In this document: one piece after another, positions 14,597 to 22,906 of the stretch | Layout: the number at the start of each line of letters is the position of its first letter | Numbering within the stretch: the first letter of the stretch is position 1 | Notes under the pieces: model-generated | Database searches by the model: none | What the model was told of the DNA's origin: nothing | Seen by the model: the letters and a program-made list of their open reading frames with translations, nothing else | DNA from: Nevskiales bacterium | GTDB taxonomy: Bacteria; Pseudomonadota; Gammaproteobacteria; Steroidobacterales; GCA-2729495 | Reading direction: 5' to 3' | Assembly (NCBI GenBank): GCA_011526045.1 | Contig: WYBE01000005.1 | Span: forward strand, 1-32,854 | DNA: 32,854 bases | Position numbers and translations under genes: made by a program

Positions 14597-16426
14597 ATGA
14601 ATACTGCACAAGCGATCGCCGGGCAGGGGCCGCAGGCGAGCAACTTCCAGATCATGCGCCGCCTGATGCGCTACATGTCGCCGTTCAACGGCATCATGCT
14701 CGTGTCGCTCGTGACGCGCGTGATCAAGATCGTCAGCCAGGCGGCGCTGCTCGGCATTGCCGCGGCGAGTGTCGGGATCTATGTCGAGTCCGCCGAGCCT
14801 GGGGTGGTCAACTGGGACGTGATCTGGGCCCAGGTGCGCTGGATCGCGCTGGTGGGCACCCTGGTCGGGTTTGCCTCCTACCTCGAGAACTACACCGGGC
14901 ACTACGTGGCGTTTCGCATCCTCGCGGAGTTCCGTGACAAGTTCTACTACGCCATGCTGCCGCTCGCGCCAGCGCGCACTGGCAAGCTGCAGTCGGGTGA
15001 TGCGGTGAGTCGCGTGATGAGCGATTGCGAGCGCGTCGAGCCGTTCTACGCCCACACGCTCGCCCCGGCGGTAGCCGGCATCAGTGTGCCGATGATCATC
15101 CTGGCCTGGTGCTGGACCGTGCACCCCTCGCTGGTGTGGGTGCTGGCGCCGTTCTACGCCGCGTGCGTCTTCGTGCTGCCCTGGCTGGTGGCCCGCCTCG
15201 GTGGCGATGGCGTGCGGTACCGCGAGCAGCTCGGGCTGGTCAACGCGTTCGTCGCCGACAGCATCCAGGGTGTGCGCGACACCGTGGCTTTCGGTTACGA
15301 GAAAGAGCGCGCGCGCGAACTCTGGCAGCGGGGCGTCTCGATGCAGTCCGGGCAGGACAAACTCTATGGCGCCGATGCCACGCAGCGTGCGCTCTCGGAG
15401 ATCTTCGCGACCGTGGGCATCCTCGCGGCGGCGTGGTGGGGTATCGAGCTGGCGCTGGCCGGCAAGATCGACGCATTGGTGGACCTCCCCGCCGTCATTG
15501 CCGTTTCCATCGTCGGCTTCTACACGTCGCAGGGGCCAGCGAATAACTACACCGATTTCCGTGTGTCGCTGATTGCGGCGCGCCGCCTCTTCGGGATGAT
15601 GGATCAGCCGCCCGCGGTCCAGGATACGGCCGGTGAGCCGGTGGCCGCGAAGCTCGATCCGTCGCTGCACTTTAGCAACGTGAACTTCGAGTACGACGCG
15701 GACGACGAGACATGGAGCCGCAACAAGAAAGTCTTCGACGGCTTCACGCTCGACATCCCCGCCGGGCGCCATGTCGCGCTGGTGGGTCCGTCGGGCACCG
15801 GCAAGTCCACCATCGTCAACCTGCTGTTGCGCCATTGGGACCCGCAGACGGGCGAGATCCGGGTTGGCCCGCGCCGGTTGCCGGAGTTCCAGCTGGCGGA
15901 GCTGCAGAAGCAGTTTGCCGTGGTGTCGCAGCGCAGTTTCATCTTCAACGAAACCATTGGCGAGAACATCCGCATGGGGCGGCGCGATGCCGGCCAGGCG
16001 GATATTGAGGAGGCGGCACGCAAGGCCGGGCTGCACGACTGGATCATGAGTCTGCCGGAGGGCTATGAGTCACCGGCGGGAGAACGCGGCTCGAAACTCT
16101 CCGGCGGTCAGCGCCAGCGAGTGGCCATCGCCCGCGCAATTCTCAAGAATGCGCCGATCGTGCTGCTCGACGAGGCGACCTCGAGCCTCGACGTCGAAAC
16201 CGAGCTCGGCGTCATGCAGGCATTGCGGCGCCTGTGCCAGGGCCGCACGACGCTCACCATCGCCCATCGGCTCTCGACCATCGTGGACAGCGACGAGATC
16301 CTGGTGATGCTGGAAGGCCGGATCGCGGAACGCGGCACGCACGAGGAGCTCATGCGCCGGGGCGGCTGGTATGCGCGCATGTTCGAGATCCAGCAGGACG
16401 AGGTGGACGCCAAGCTGGTGTCGTGA
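14597..16426 (+). CDS. CydC-like half of a heterodimeric ABC exporter
   Basis: This 609-residue partner of the preceding protein has a six-helix membrane domain (about 20-320) and an ABC ATPase (about 355-600). The segment 'SGDAVSRVMSDCERVEPFYAHTLAP' and the general layout match CydC. Walker A GPSGTGKST (from 397), Q-loop VSQRSFIFN, signature LSGGQRQR (about 502) and Walker B LLDEATSSLD are all canonical, so both ATP sites of the heterodimer may be active. I start at the ATG at 14597, 13 bp after the previous stop; the open frame extending back to 14450 overlaps coding sequence. The pair probably sits in the inner membrane and exports a thiol or a metal-thiol adduct (inference). Confidence 0.85.
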   Translation: MNTAQAIAGQGPQASNFQIMRRLMRYMSPFNGIMLVSLVTRVIKIVSQAALLGIAAASVGIYVESAEPGVVNWDVIWAQVRWIALVGTLVGFASYLENYTGHYVAFRILAEFRDKFYYAMLPLAPARTGKLQSGDAVSRVMSDCERVEPFYAHTLAPAVAGISVPMIILAWCWTVHPSLVWVLAPFYAACVFVLPWLVARLGGDGVRYREQLGLVNAFVADSIQGVRDTVAFGYEKERARELWQRGVSMQSGQDKLYGADATQRALSEIFATVGILAAAWWGIELALAGKIDALVDLPAVIAVSIVGFYTSQGPANNYTDFRVSLIAARRLFGMMDQPPAVQDTAGEPVAAKLDPSLHFSNVNFEYDADDETWSRNKKVFDGFTLDIPAGRHVALVGPSGTGKSTIVNLLLRHWDPQTGEIRVGPRRLPEFQLAELQKQFAVVSQRSFIFNETIGENIRMGRRDAGQADIEEAARKAGLHDWIMSLPEGYESPAGERGSKLSGGQRQRVAIARAILKNAPIVLLDEATSSLDVETELGVMQALRRLCQGRTTLTIAHRLSTIVDSDEILVMLEGRIAERGTHEELMRRGGWYARMFEIQQDEVDAKLVS

Positions 16427-16455
16427 GGCGCAGGTCGGGATGACGCACGCGGGCC

Positions 16456-16474
16456 GCAGCCGCCACACGGCTGC
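16456..16474 (+). other. Hairpin after the ABC operon
   Basis: GCAGCCG (16456-16462) and CGGCTGC (16468-16474) form a 7-bp stem with a 5-nt loop, 30 bp past the stop of the CydC-like gene. No T-run follows, so it may stabilise the mRNA 3' end or aid Rho-dependent termination. Confidence 0.35.
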
Positions 16475-16499
16475 CCTGCCGGGCCGGAATAACGTCATA

Positions 16500-16529
16500 T
16501 TGACATCATGACCGCGGCGGGCTAGGAAT
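16500..16529 (+). promoter_or_regulatory. Promoter of the TonB-dependent receptor
   Basis: A perfect TTGACA (16500-16505) and TAGGAAT (16523-16529) are 17 bp apart. The -10 covers the upstream ATG at 16528, which rules that ATG out as a translation start. A GTCAT-N9-ATGAC dyad (16494-16512) overlaps the -35 and is a possible repressor site. Confidence 0.6.
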
Positions 16530-16578
16530 GGCCCGTCAACCCACTGGGGCGCGACGGAAGTCGCGAAGGGGGGTCATC

Positions 16579-18942
16579 GTGCAGGCATCCATCCGCCGTC
16601 ACGTTGCGGTTCTCGGTTGCGCAAACCTGGTGCTGCTTGCGCCGCTCGGTGCCGCCGCCGTCGAGGAAATCGTCGTCACCGCGCGCAAAGTCGAAGAGAA
16701 CATCCAGGAGATACCGGTTGCGGTCAGCGCGTTTACCGCCACCAGCATCGAGGAGCTGAATCTCCGCAGCATCGACGACATCGCCAAGTTTACCCCGAGC
16801 TTCTCCTTCACCTCGGCTTTCGGCCGCCAGCCGGGTTCGGACCGCCCCGCGATGCGCGGCATCACGACCATTCAGAACGGCATCGGCAACGCCTCGGCGG
16901 TGGCCTACTTCATAGACGGCGTCTATCTCGGGGCGTCGCCGCAGTCGACTGAGCTGTACAACCTCGAGCGCGTCGAGATCATCAAGGGGCCGCAGGCGGC
17001 GCAGTTTGGTCGCGGCACGTACGCGGGCGCAATCAATTTCATCACGCGTAAGCCCTCGATGGACCGCATCGAGGGTGGTGTCAGCGCCACCGGTGCGGAG
17101 CACGACACCTGGGAAACCTCGGCATGGGCGAGCGGGCCGATCATCACCGATCAGCTCGCCTTCTACGTGGCGGCCGGCTACGACACCTACGGCGGCGAGT
17201 TCGACAACCAGCGCACGGGCGACGAGGTGGGCGGCACCGAGAGCCAGAGTGCGACCGCGAGATTGCTCTGGACGCCGCTCGACGGGCTGGAGGTTTCCTT
17301 GCGGGGCGGGGTTCAGACGACGGAAGACGATCATTTCGCTATCTACCTGCAGCCGCGCACGTTCAACAACTGTTTCTTCCGCACGCCGGACGCACCGCGG
17401 TCCCGCGAGTACTACTGCGGCGAGGCGGTGACCGACGAGAACGGCCTGAACCTGGTCACCGACCTGCTGGACCAGGCTGCGATGTCGGGCGTGGAGCTGC
17501 GCCGCCGGCTCGCCAACCTGACGGTCGAATATGAGTACGGCGGCTACACCTTCAGCAGCGTCACCGGCTTCATACGCGACAGCATCCAGACCGGTTTCGA
17601 CGTGTCCTACGCGGGGTATGACCCGATTCCCATTGGCCCTTCGCTCGGGAGCTTCTGGCAGCTCGACCGCGATGAGAACGAAGTCTTCTCGCAGGAAGTA
17701 CGCATGACTTCGGCGCAGGACCTGCCGCTGCGCGGAACCATCGGGCTCTATTACCTGGACCAGACGAACAAGGAGATCGCCAACCGCAAGGTACTGCCGA
17801 GCGGGTTGCCTGCGTTGCAGACCGTGGCGAACCTCACGAACCAGGATGTCGAGAATATGGCCGTTTTCGGCGGCCTCGAATGGGATGCCGGCGAACGGAC
17901 GACCCTGGGTCTCGAGATGCGTTATGCCGAAGACGAGATCGAGGTCGCCAATCGGGTCAACGATGGCAGTGGGGCCGTGGAGCCTTGCGGCCCGAGCCCC
18001 TCGTGCTCGGAGACCTACGAGAGCCTGACTCCCCGCGTGACGGCGCGCTATCGCCTGACCGATGAAGTGAACCTCTACGCGAACGTCGCCAAGGGCACCA
18101 AGCCGGGGACGTTCAACAGCACGGTGCCGGTGGTGGACGGCGTGCCGGACGAGAGCTTCCGTGATGTCAAGGAAGAGAAGGTCTGGTCCTACGAGATCGG
18201 CGCCAAGACGGAGTGGCTGGCCCGCCGTGTCATTGCCAACGTGGCCATCTACCGCAACGATGTCACCGATCAGCAGTTCACGCGCAACATCGAGGGTCCG
18301 GGTGGCGTGCCGCAGTCGGTCATCGACAACGTGGGCAAGACCGAGGTGTGGGGGTTCGAGCTGGACAGCACCTACTCGATCACCGACGAGTGGACCGCCG
18401 GCCTGATCTATTCCTGGACGGACTCGGAATACGAGAGGAATATCAGCAACGATGAGGCCGATCTGCGCGGCGGCAATGGCACGCTCGAGGACCTGAACAC
18501 CCTCGGCGACACCTCCGGCAGGCAATCGCCACGCATCCCGGAAAACCAGTTCGCTTTGTTCACGCGATACGAGACGCCCGTGAGCTGGGGCAGCGTCTAC
18601 CTCGGCGCGGATTTCACCTTCGAGGAATCGAAGTACGCCCAGGAGCACAATCTCATCGAAACCGGCGATCGCGAACTCCTCGGCGCGCGCGTCGGAACGA
18701 CCTGGGGCAACTGGGATTTCAGCGTCTGGGGCAAGAATCTGACCGACGACGATACGGCGCTCGACATCCTGCGCTACATCGACCGGCGCTACGGGACGTT
18801 GACCAATTGTGCCGCACTACCGCCAGCCGACCCGGCGACCATCTGCGCGGGCTCCTCCACGAGCCCACGGGGATTCGGCGTCACGCTGCAGCCGGGCAGG
18901 CAGGTCGGGGCGACGCTCAGCTACCGCTTCGGCCGCGAGTAA
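16579..18942 (+). CDS. TonB-dependent outer-membrane receptor
   Basis: This 787-residue receptor imports a scarce ligand across the outer membrane, driven by TonB-ExbBD. A signal peptide (1-27) leads to a TonB box 'EEIVVTA' (29-35) and then the plug: 'IQEIPVAVSAFTATSIEEL', 'FTPSFSFTSAFGR', 'YFIDGVYLG', 'LERVEIIKGPQAAQFGRGTYAGAINF'. A 22-strand type barrel ends in 'ATLSYRFGRE'. Two Cys pairs lie in loop regions ('NNCFFRTPD...YYCGE', 'EPCGPSPSCSE'). I start at the GTG at 16579 because AAGGGGGG (16566-16573) precedes it and the -10 box overlaps the upstream ATG. The family form is common in sphingomonads and steroid degraders, but the ligand cannot be read. No partner enzyme adjoins it. Confidence 0.92.
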   Translation: MQASIRRHVAVLGCANLVLLAPLGAAAVEEIVVTARKVEENIQEIPVAVSAFTATSIEELNLRSIDDIAKFTPSFSFTSAFGRQPGSDRPAMRGITTIQNGIGNASAVAYFIDGVYLGASPQSTELYNLERVEIIKGPQAAQFGRGTYAGAINFITRKPSMDRIEGGVSATGAEHDTWETSAWASGPIITDQLAFYVAAGYDTYGGEFDNQRTGDEVGGTESQSATARLLWTPLDGLEVSLRGGVQTTEDDHFAIYLQPRTFNNCFFRTPDAPRSREYYCGEAVTDENGLNLVTDLLDQAAMSGVELRRRLANLTVEYEYGGYTFSSVTGFIRDSIQTGFDVSYAGYDPIPIGPSLGSFWQLDRDENEVFSQEVRMTSAQDLPLRGTIGLYYLDQTNKEIANRKVLPSGLPALQTVANLTNQDVENMAVFGGLEWDAGERTTLGLEMRYAEDEIEVANRVNDGSGAVEPCGPSPSCSETYESLTPRVTARYRLTDEVNLYANVAKGTKPGTFNSTVPVVDGVPDESFRDVKEEKVWSYEIGAKTEWLARRVIANVAIYRNDVTDQQFTRNIEGPGGVPQSVIDNVGKTEVWGFELDSTYSITDEWTAGLIYSWTDSEYERNISNDEADLRGGNGTLEDLNTLGDTSGRQSPRIPENQFALFTRYETPVSWGSVYLGADFTFEESKYAQEHNLIETGDRELLGARVGTTWGNWDFSVWGKNLTDDDTALDILRYIDRRYGTLTNCAALPPADPATICAGSSTSPRGFGVTLQPGRQVGATLSYRFGRE

Positions 18943-18987
18943 TACCCGGGGTCGGGCGGCGACTGGTTGTCGCGCGGCCGCGGGTCG

Positions 18988-19001
18988 CCGTTAACGGTTT
19001 T
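18988..19001 (+). terminator. Weak terminator candidate
   Basis: The short palindrome CCGTTAACGG (18988-18997) is followed by TTTT, in the convergent space between the receptor and nsrR. The stem is only 5 bp without a loop, so confidence is low. A longer GGCGAC/GTCGCC pairing lies just before it. Confidence 0.25.
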
Positions 19002-19012
19002 GCATCAACCTG

Positions 19013-19477
19013 TCAGGGCCTGGCGCGGCGCCGGACGGTCTCGACCGGGATCGACAGGATCCGCGCGAGCTGGCTGCGTCCGACAACGAGGTCGGCCAGG
19101 CTGTAGCGCTCGAGGACCGAGTAGAACGCACTGACCGCTTCGCCGAGGATCTTGCGCAGCTGGCAGGATTGGCTGATGACGCAGGTGTTGCGATCCGGGT
19201 CGAAACACTCTGCCGGCAGGGAGTCTGCCTCGGTCAGGCGCACGACGGCACCGACATTGATGGCATCCGGCGTCGATGCCAGGGTCAGTCCGCCCCCTTT
19301 GCCGCGTACGTTGGCAAGGAAGCCGTGCTTGCCGAGAAAGTGCACGACCTTCATCAGGTGACTTTCGGAAATATCGAACGCGGTGGCGATCTCGGCAATG
19401 GTCACGCGTTGCTCGGGACGGATCGCCAGATAAATGAGTACGCGCAGGCTGTAGTCGGTGAAGGTCGTGAGCCGCAT
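19013..19477 (-). CDS. nsrR: NO-sensing Rrf2-family repressor NsrR
   Basis: This 154-residue protein is a close match to NsrR: 'MRLTTFTDYSLRVLIYLAI', winged helix 'VTIAEIATAFDISESHLMKVVHFLG', wing 'VRGKGGGLTLA', then three cysteines C91, C99 and C105 that would hold the NO-sensitive Fe-S cluster. Spacing between the first two is Cx7C, longer than Cx4C in E. coli NsrR. It represses NO-detoxifying genes until NO damages the cluster. It lies directly downstream of the quinol NO reductase gene, and NsrR-like dyads are seen at that gene's promoter, so the pair forms a feedback unit. Confidence 0.92.
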   Translation of the reverse strand: MRLTTFTDYSLRVLIYLAIRPEQRVTIAEIATAFDISESHLMKVVHFLGKHGFLANVRGKGGGLTLASTPDAINVGAVVRLTEADSLPAECFDPDRNTCVISQSCQLRKILGEAVSAFYSVLERYSLADLVVGRSQLARILSIPVETVRRRARP

Positions 19478-19496
19478 GTGGTTACCCGGCGTACGG

Positions 19497-19526
19497 ATGA
19501 CAGGCGCCCCGCGGGGCGCCTGTCAT
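19497..19526. other. 30-bp perfect palindrome between norB and nsrR
   Basis: Two 15-bp arms (ATGACAGGCGCCCCG and its complement) form a perfect palindrome, 15 bp after the NO-reductase stop and 19 bp before the nsrR start. No T-run follows on either strand. It may form a strong RNA hairpin that lowers readthrough from norB to nsrR or protects the norB mRNA end. Confidence 0.7.
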
Positions 19527-19541
19527 TGTACCTGAGCCCAC

Positions 19542-21821
19542 TCAGGCCATTTCGCCTGCCTGTGTGAGCGTGGCCGCCGCGGTCCGCCTGGAGCGGGCTG
19601 CGATCAGCTTCAGTACGTAAGCGCCGAGGCAGAGTGCTCCGAGTCCGAAGACGACATCGCCGGGCACCCGCAGCCAGACGAACAGTTCCATCCAGCGTGA
19701 GTGCACGACTTCGGGCGAGCGCGCATACCACAGGCCTTCGGTGATGCTCGCCACGGCCTGGTAGATCCCCGCCGGGAGCAGCGACAGGAACACCATCAGC
19801 CCGAGGCCGATGTTCAGGGTCCAGAACGCGTGCTTGAGCAGGCGTTCGTCGTGCCAGGCGGACGCGAACAGGCCGCGCAGGCAGAACAGCGCGAGCCCGA
19901 TTCCGAGCATCCCGTACACGCCGAACAGCGCCGCATGGCCATGGGCCGCCGTCAGGTTCAGTCCCTGCACGAAGTACAGCGACGCCGGTGGGTTGATCGC
20001 GAAGCCGAGGAGGCCCGCACCGACCACGTTCCAGAAGGCCACTGCCACGAAGCAGAGTATCGGCCAGCGATACTCGGCCACCCATGGTGCGGCCTGGCTG
20101 CGCCGGTAGGTGCGGTAGCCCTCCAGCCCCAGCAGCGCCAGTGGCACCACTTCGAGCGCGGAGAACACGGCACCGAGCGCGATGACCGACGTCGGCGTGC
20201 CGGTGAAGTACAGGTGATGCAGCGTGCCGAGTATGCCGCCGAACAGGAAGACCGCGGTCTCGAGCACGATTGCACTGTTGGCCGTGCTCGTGCGCACCAG
20301 CCCGAGTCGCGCGAAGATCAGGGCGACGACCGCGGTTGCGAAGACTTCGAAGAAGCCCTCGACCCAGAGGTGCACCAGCCACCAGCGCCAGTACTCGATC
20401 ATCGAGTAGTGCGTTTCCTGGTTCCAGACCAGCGAGGTGGCATAGAAGCCGCCGATGCAAATGGCCGAGAGGAACACCATGCTGATCAGCCCACGTGATT
20501 CGGAGGGCCGCCGCAGCGCCGGCCAAAGCGCGCGGCCGAGCAGGACGAGCCACAGCAGCAGGCCGATGAACAGCAGGAACTGCCAGATGCGGCCCATGCT
20601 GGTGAATTCCAGACCCTGATTGCCGATCCAGAACGCGAAATCGACGCCTCGCCGCTGTATGGTCCCGAGCCAGCCGGTGATGGTGGAACCGACCACGATG
20701 ACGAGAAGCGCCCAGAAGAGCAGGTCCACGCCGAGTTTCTGGCCTTTCGGTTCATGGCCGGAGAGCAGCGGGGCGATGTACAGGCCGGTTGCCAGCCATG
20801 CGGTGGCAATCCAGAAGATGCCGAACTGCGTATGGGCGGTGCGACTGACCACGTAGGGCAGTATCTCGCCGAGCGGCAATCCGAAGAATGACTGCCCCTC
20901 GACCGCGTAGTGTGCCGTGATGGCGCCGAGCGCCACCTGGCCGAGCAGCAGCCCGACGGCCACGAAGAAGTACTTGCGGGTTGCCAGCATCGACGGCGTC
21001 GGAGCGATGTTCTCCAGCGGGTTGTTCACCGGGGCCGGCAGTTCCTCCGGCTCGGGTTGCGAGCCGTGGTACCAGAGCATCGCCGCGATGCCGGCGATCA
21101 GCAGTACGATGCTGACGATGGTCCAGATGGCGCTGCCCGCGGTCAGTTCGTTGCCAACCAGTGGTTCGTGCGGCCAGTTGCTGGTGTAGGAGAGGCCGTT
21201 CTCGCCGGGCCTGTCGGTGGCAGCCGCCCAGGAGGACCAGAAGAAGAAGGCTGTCAGCGCCGCGCGGTCCGCGCTCGATGGCACGGTGCCGGCAGTCATC
21301 GCGTACTGCTCCCGCAGTCCGTCAAGGCCCGGCTCGTCGGCGAACAGGCCGGAGTAATGCGCCGCGACCGCCCGGATGGCCGAGGCACGGTTGGCCGAGA
21401 CCGTCAGCAGGTCACGCGCGGCGTCGTAATCGTTATGCCGCATTTCATGACGCAGGCGCGCATCGATACTGCCGCGCTGGTCCACCGAGAGTTGCCGGTA
21501 GGGTGTGCCGAAGGACTGTCGGGCCTGCAGATCCCGCAGGGCGAGGGCTTCGCGGTGCAGCCAGTCGGCCGACCAGTCCGGGGCGACATATCCGCCGTGG
21601 CCCCACACGGAGCCGAGCTGCTGCCCGCCGGCGGCCAGCCAGACCTGTTGCCCATGCCGTATCTGGTCGCCCGTGAAAACGACGTCGCCGCTCCCGGTGA
21701 GTACCGTAGCCGGGATGGGTGGTGCGGCCAGGTAGATTTCCCGGCCAATCCAGCCAAGCACGGCAAAAGACAGGACAAAAATTACGGCAAGCGCCTTCCA
21801 GAGGCGACGGTTGGGGTTCAT
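19542..21821 (-). CDS. norB: Quinol-dependent nitric oxide reductase (qNor)
   Basis: This 759-residue inner-membrane enzyme reduces two NO to N2O with electrons from quinol; the fused N-terminal region and the length (about 760) mark the single-subunit qNor type. Visible features: N-terminal helix and periplasmic domain ('SVWGHGGYVAPDWSADWLHREA'), then the heme-copper oxidase-like core with 'GQVALGAITAHYAVEG', 'TAHTQFGIFWIATAWLA', 'HLWVEGFFEVFATAVVAL' and 'HHLYFTGTP', plus 'AAHGHAALFGVYG' near the C-terminus. I begin at the ATG at 21821, which gives the family N-terminus; the frame to 21902 extends into the promoter. In a non-denitrifying setting such as this it detoxifies NO. It is probably repressed by NsrR. 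Confidence 0.95.
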   Translation of the reverse strand: MNPNRRLWKALAVIFVLSFAVLGWIGREIYLAAPPIPATVLTGSGDVVFTGDQIRHGQQVWLAAGGQQLGSVWGHGGYVAPDWSADWLHREALALRDLQARQSFGTPYRQLSVDQRGSIDARLRHEMRHNDYDAARDLLTVSANRASAIRAVAAHYSGLFADEPGLDGLREQYAMTAGTVPSSADRAALTAFFFWSSWAAATDRPGENGLSYTSNWPHEPLVGNELTAGSAIWTIVSIVLLIAGIAAMLWYHGSQPEPEELPAPVNNPLENIAPTPSMLATRKYFFVAVGLLLGQVALGAITAHYAVEGQSFFGLPLGEILPYVVSRTAHTQFGIFWIATAWLATGLYIAPLLSGHEPKGQKLGVDLLFWALLVIVVGSTITGWLGTIQRRGVDFAFWIGNQGLEFTSMGRIWQFLLFIGLLLWLVLLGRALWPALRRPSESRGLISMVFLSAICIGGFYATSLVWNQETHYSMIEYWRWWLVHLWVEGFFEVFATAVVALIFARLGLVRTSTANSAIVLETAVFLFGGILGTLHHLYFTGTPTSVIALGAVFSALEVVPLALLGLEGYRTYRRSQAAPWVAEYRWPILCFVAVAFWNVVGAGLLGFAINPPASLYFVQGLNLTAAHGHAALFGVYGMLGIGLALFCLRGLFASAWHDERLLKHAFWTLNIGLGLMVFLSLLPAGIYQAVASITEGLWYARSPEVVHSRWMELFVWLRVPGDVVFGLGALCLGAYVLKLIAARSRRTAAATLTQAGEMA

Positions 21822-21849
21822 GTTGGGGCCTTTCTGACGGGATGCGCTG

Positions 21850-21919
21850 AAGAACGATTTTGTATCGCTCTTATGATATCGGCCGGCAGGTTTTGAAAGC
21901 AATACCTGGTATCGATCTT
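21850..21919 (-). promoter_or_regulatory. norB promoter with two NsrR-like dyads
   Basis: On the minus strand TTGCTT (21897-21902) and TATCAT (21873-21878) are 18 bp apart. A 23-bp near-palindrome (21850-21872, arms AAGAGCGAT/ATCGTTCTT) lies immediately downstream of the -10, over the likely start site. A second site (21896-21919) with the related half AAGATCGATAC overlaps the -35. Both resemble the NsrR consensus halves AAGATGYAT/ATRCATCTT only partly. Confidence 0.6.
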
Positions 21920-22053
21920 ATAGGGATATTCCGCAGCCGGCGGTCCGCGGCAGCCGGGTTGCGCCGGGTCTGCGGGTCAGCGCGCTGCGCCGGCGGTTGC
22001 CGGTCGCGACGGCTCTTGCATGCCGGGCGCCGGCGCGTGGCATGTGCCGGGAC

Positions 22054-22812
22054 TCAGGTCTCGGCCGTCTCTAGCGCCAGAAACAGTTGCGCGAAGAGAA
22101 AAGAGTTCGGCCCGCGCACCTGGAACAGGAAACCCTCATCGGCCTCTGAGACACGCGGTTCGACGTGAACCTCGCAGTTAGCCTCGCTCGCAGCGAGCTG
22201 GCGCAGGGCTTTCTCGACCTGGGGGTCGCGACTCGCGACGAGGATCGAATAGCCGTCGTCCTCGCGCCAGATATGGATATGGCGGCCGCGCAGCGTTGCG
22301 AACACCTTGTCGCGTTCGGCGGTCGCGAGCGCGCAGCCGAGTCGCTTGATGAGGCGGGCCAGCGAGGAGGGCGCCTTGTGCCGCGCTTCGTGTCCGCACA
22401 CCTGGTTCAGGAGCTCGCGATAAAGCCTGCCGGTCGGGCCTCCGGCAGCGCGTCCGACACGCTCGGTCAGGTCCTCGAGAAAGAACTCGAGCTCGTGGCG
22501 CAGCACAAGCATCTCGGTGAGGCGTCGCTCGATGTCGAGGAAACGCTGCTCGGCGATATCCATCACGTCGTCGCGACCCTTGTTGCTGCCACCGTGCTGC
22601 AGCAACTTGATGTCGTTCAGTGAAAACCCGAGCCGCTGTGCGCGGCGAATGAAGAGCAGCGTTTTCTCTGCGCTGGCCGGATACAGCCGGTATCCGGAGG
22701 CGCTGCGCCGTTCCGGTGCCAGCAGGCCCTCGCGCTCGTAGAAACGCAGCATCGAGGTCGATACGTTGAGTCGTCGTGCAAGGGCGCCGATGGTGAGCGG
22801 TCTGCTGGACAT
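22054..22812 (-). CDS. MerR-family regulator with C-terminal extension
   Basis: This 252-residue regulator has a MerR winged helix (5-75: 'LTIGALARRLNVSTSMLRFY', 'SASGYRLY', 'FIRRAQRLGFSLNDIKLL') and a long dimerisation helix (about 80-118). The roughly 130-residue C-terminal part is unlike ZntR, CueR or CadR. The Cys found near residue 79 in ZntR-type sensors is absent. The only cysteines are C139 (in 'NQVCGHEARH'), C160 and C213, with H141 and H145 near the first. A 22-bp dyad upstream of its own start matches the two operators of the ATPase/ABC promoters, making it their likely regulator. The true effector (metal, thiol or drug) is not decided by sequence. Confidence 0.8.
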   Translation of the reverse strand: MSSRPLTIGALARRLNVSTSMLRFYEREGLLAPERRSASGYRLYPASAEKTLLFIRRAQRLGFSLNDIKLLQHGGSNKGRDDVMDIAEQRFLDIERRLTEMLVLRHELEFFLEDLTERVGRAAGGPTGRLYRELLNQVCGHEARHKAPSSLARLIKRLGCALATAERDKVFATLRGRHIHIWREDDGYSILVASRDPQVEKALRQLAASEANCEVHVEPRVSEADEGFLFQVRGPNSFLFAQLFLALETAET

Positions 22813-22866
22813 GGTCGTCGTCGACGGAGCCCATTTGGGGAGGCTTCAGCCGGGCTCCATGGCCGG

Positions 22867-22906
22867 ATCTTAGCCGAATGCCCTACCTTGAACCATGCTT
22901 CAAGGC
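22867..22906 (-). promoter_or_regulatory. Operator and -10 of the MerR gene (regulon site 3)
   Basis: The dyad ACCTTGAA-N6-TTCAAGGC (22885-22906, one mismatch at the outermost base) matches the sites at 12705 and 12747. A TAAGAT -10-like box (22867-22872) follows on the minus strand, which puts the dyad over the -35 region, suited to autorepression. It also covers the stop codon of the upstream L,D-transpeptidase gene. A four-codon frame (Met-Glu-Pro-Gly-stop) begins 6 nt after the -10. Confidence 0.6.

Noticed and set aside
12769..14655. Long frame opposite the CydD-like gene (also 14441-16036 and 16522-18648 opposite the next two genes)
   Set aside because: Arg/His/Gly-rich composition with no motif, while the plus strand has complete ABC and TonB-receptor signatures.
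16528..16578. ATG at 16528 as start of the TonB-dependent receptor
   Set aside because: It lies within the likely -10 box (TTGACA-17-TAGGAAT), and the GTG at 16579 has a strong Shine-Dalgarno and gives a normal signal peptide.
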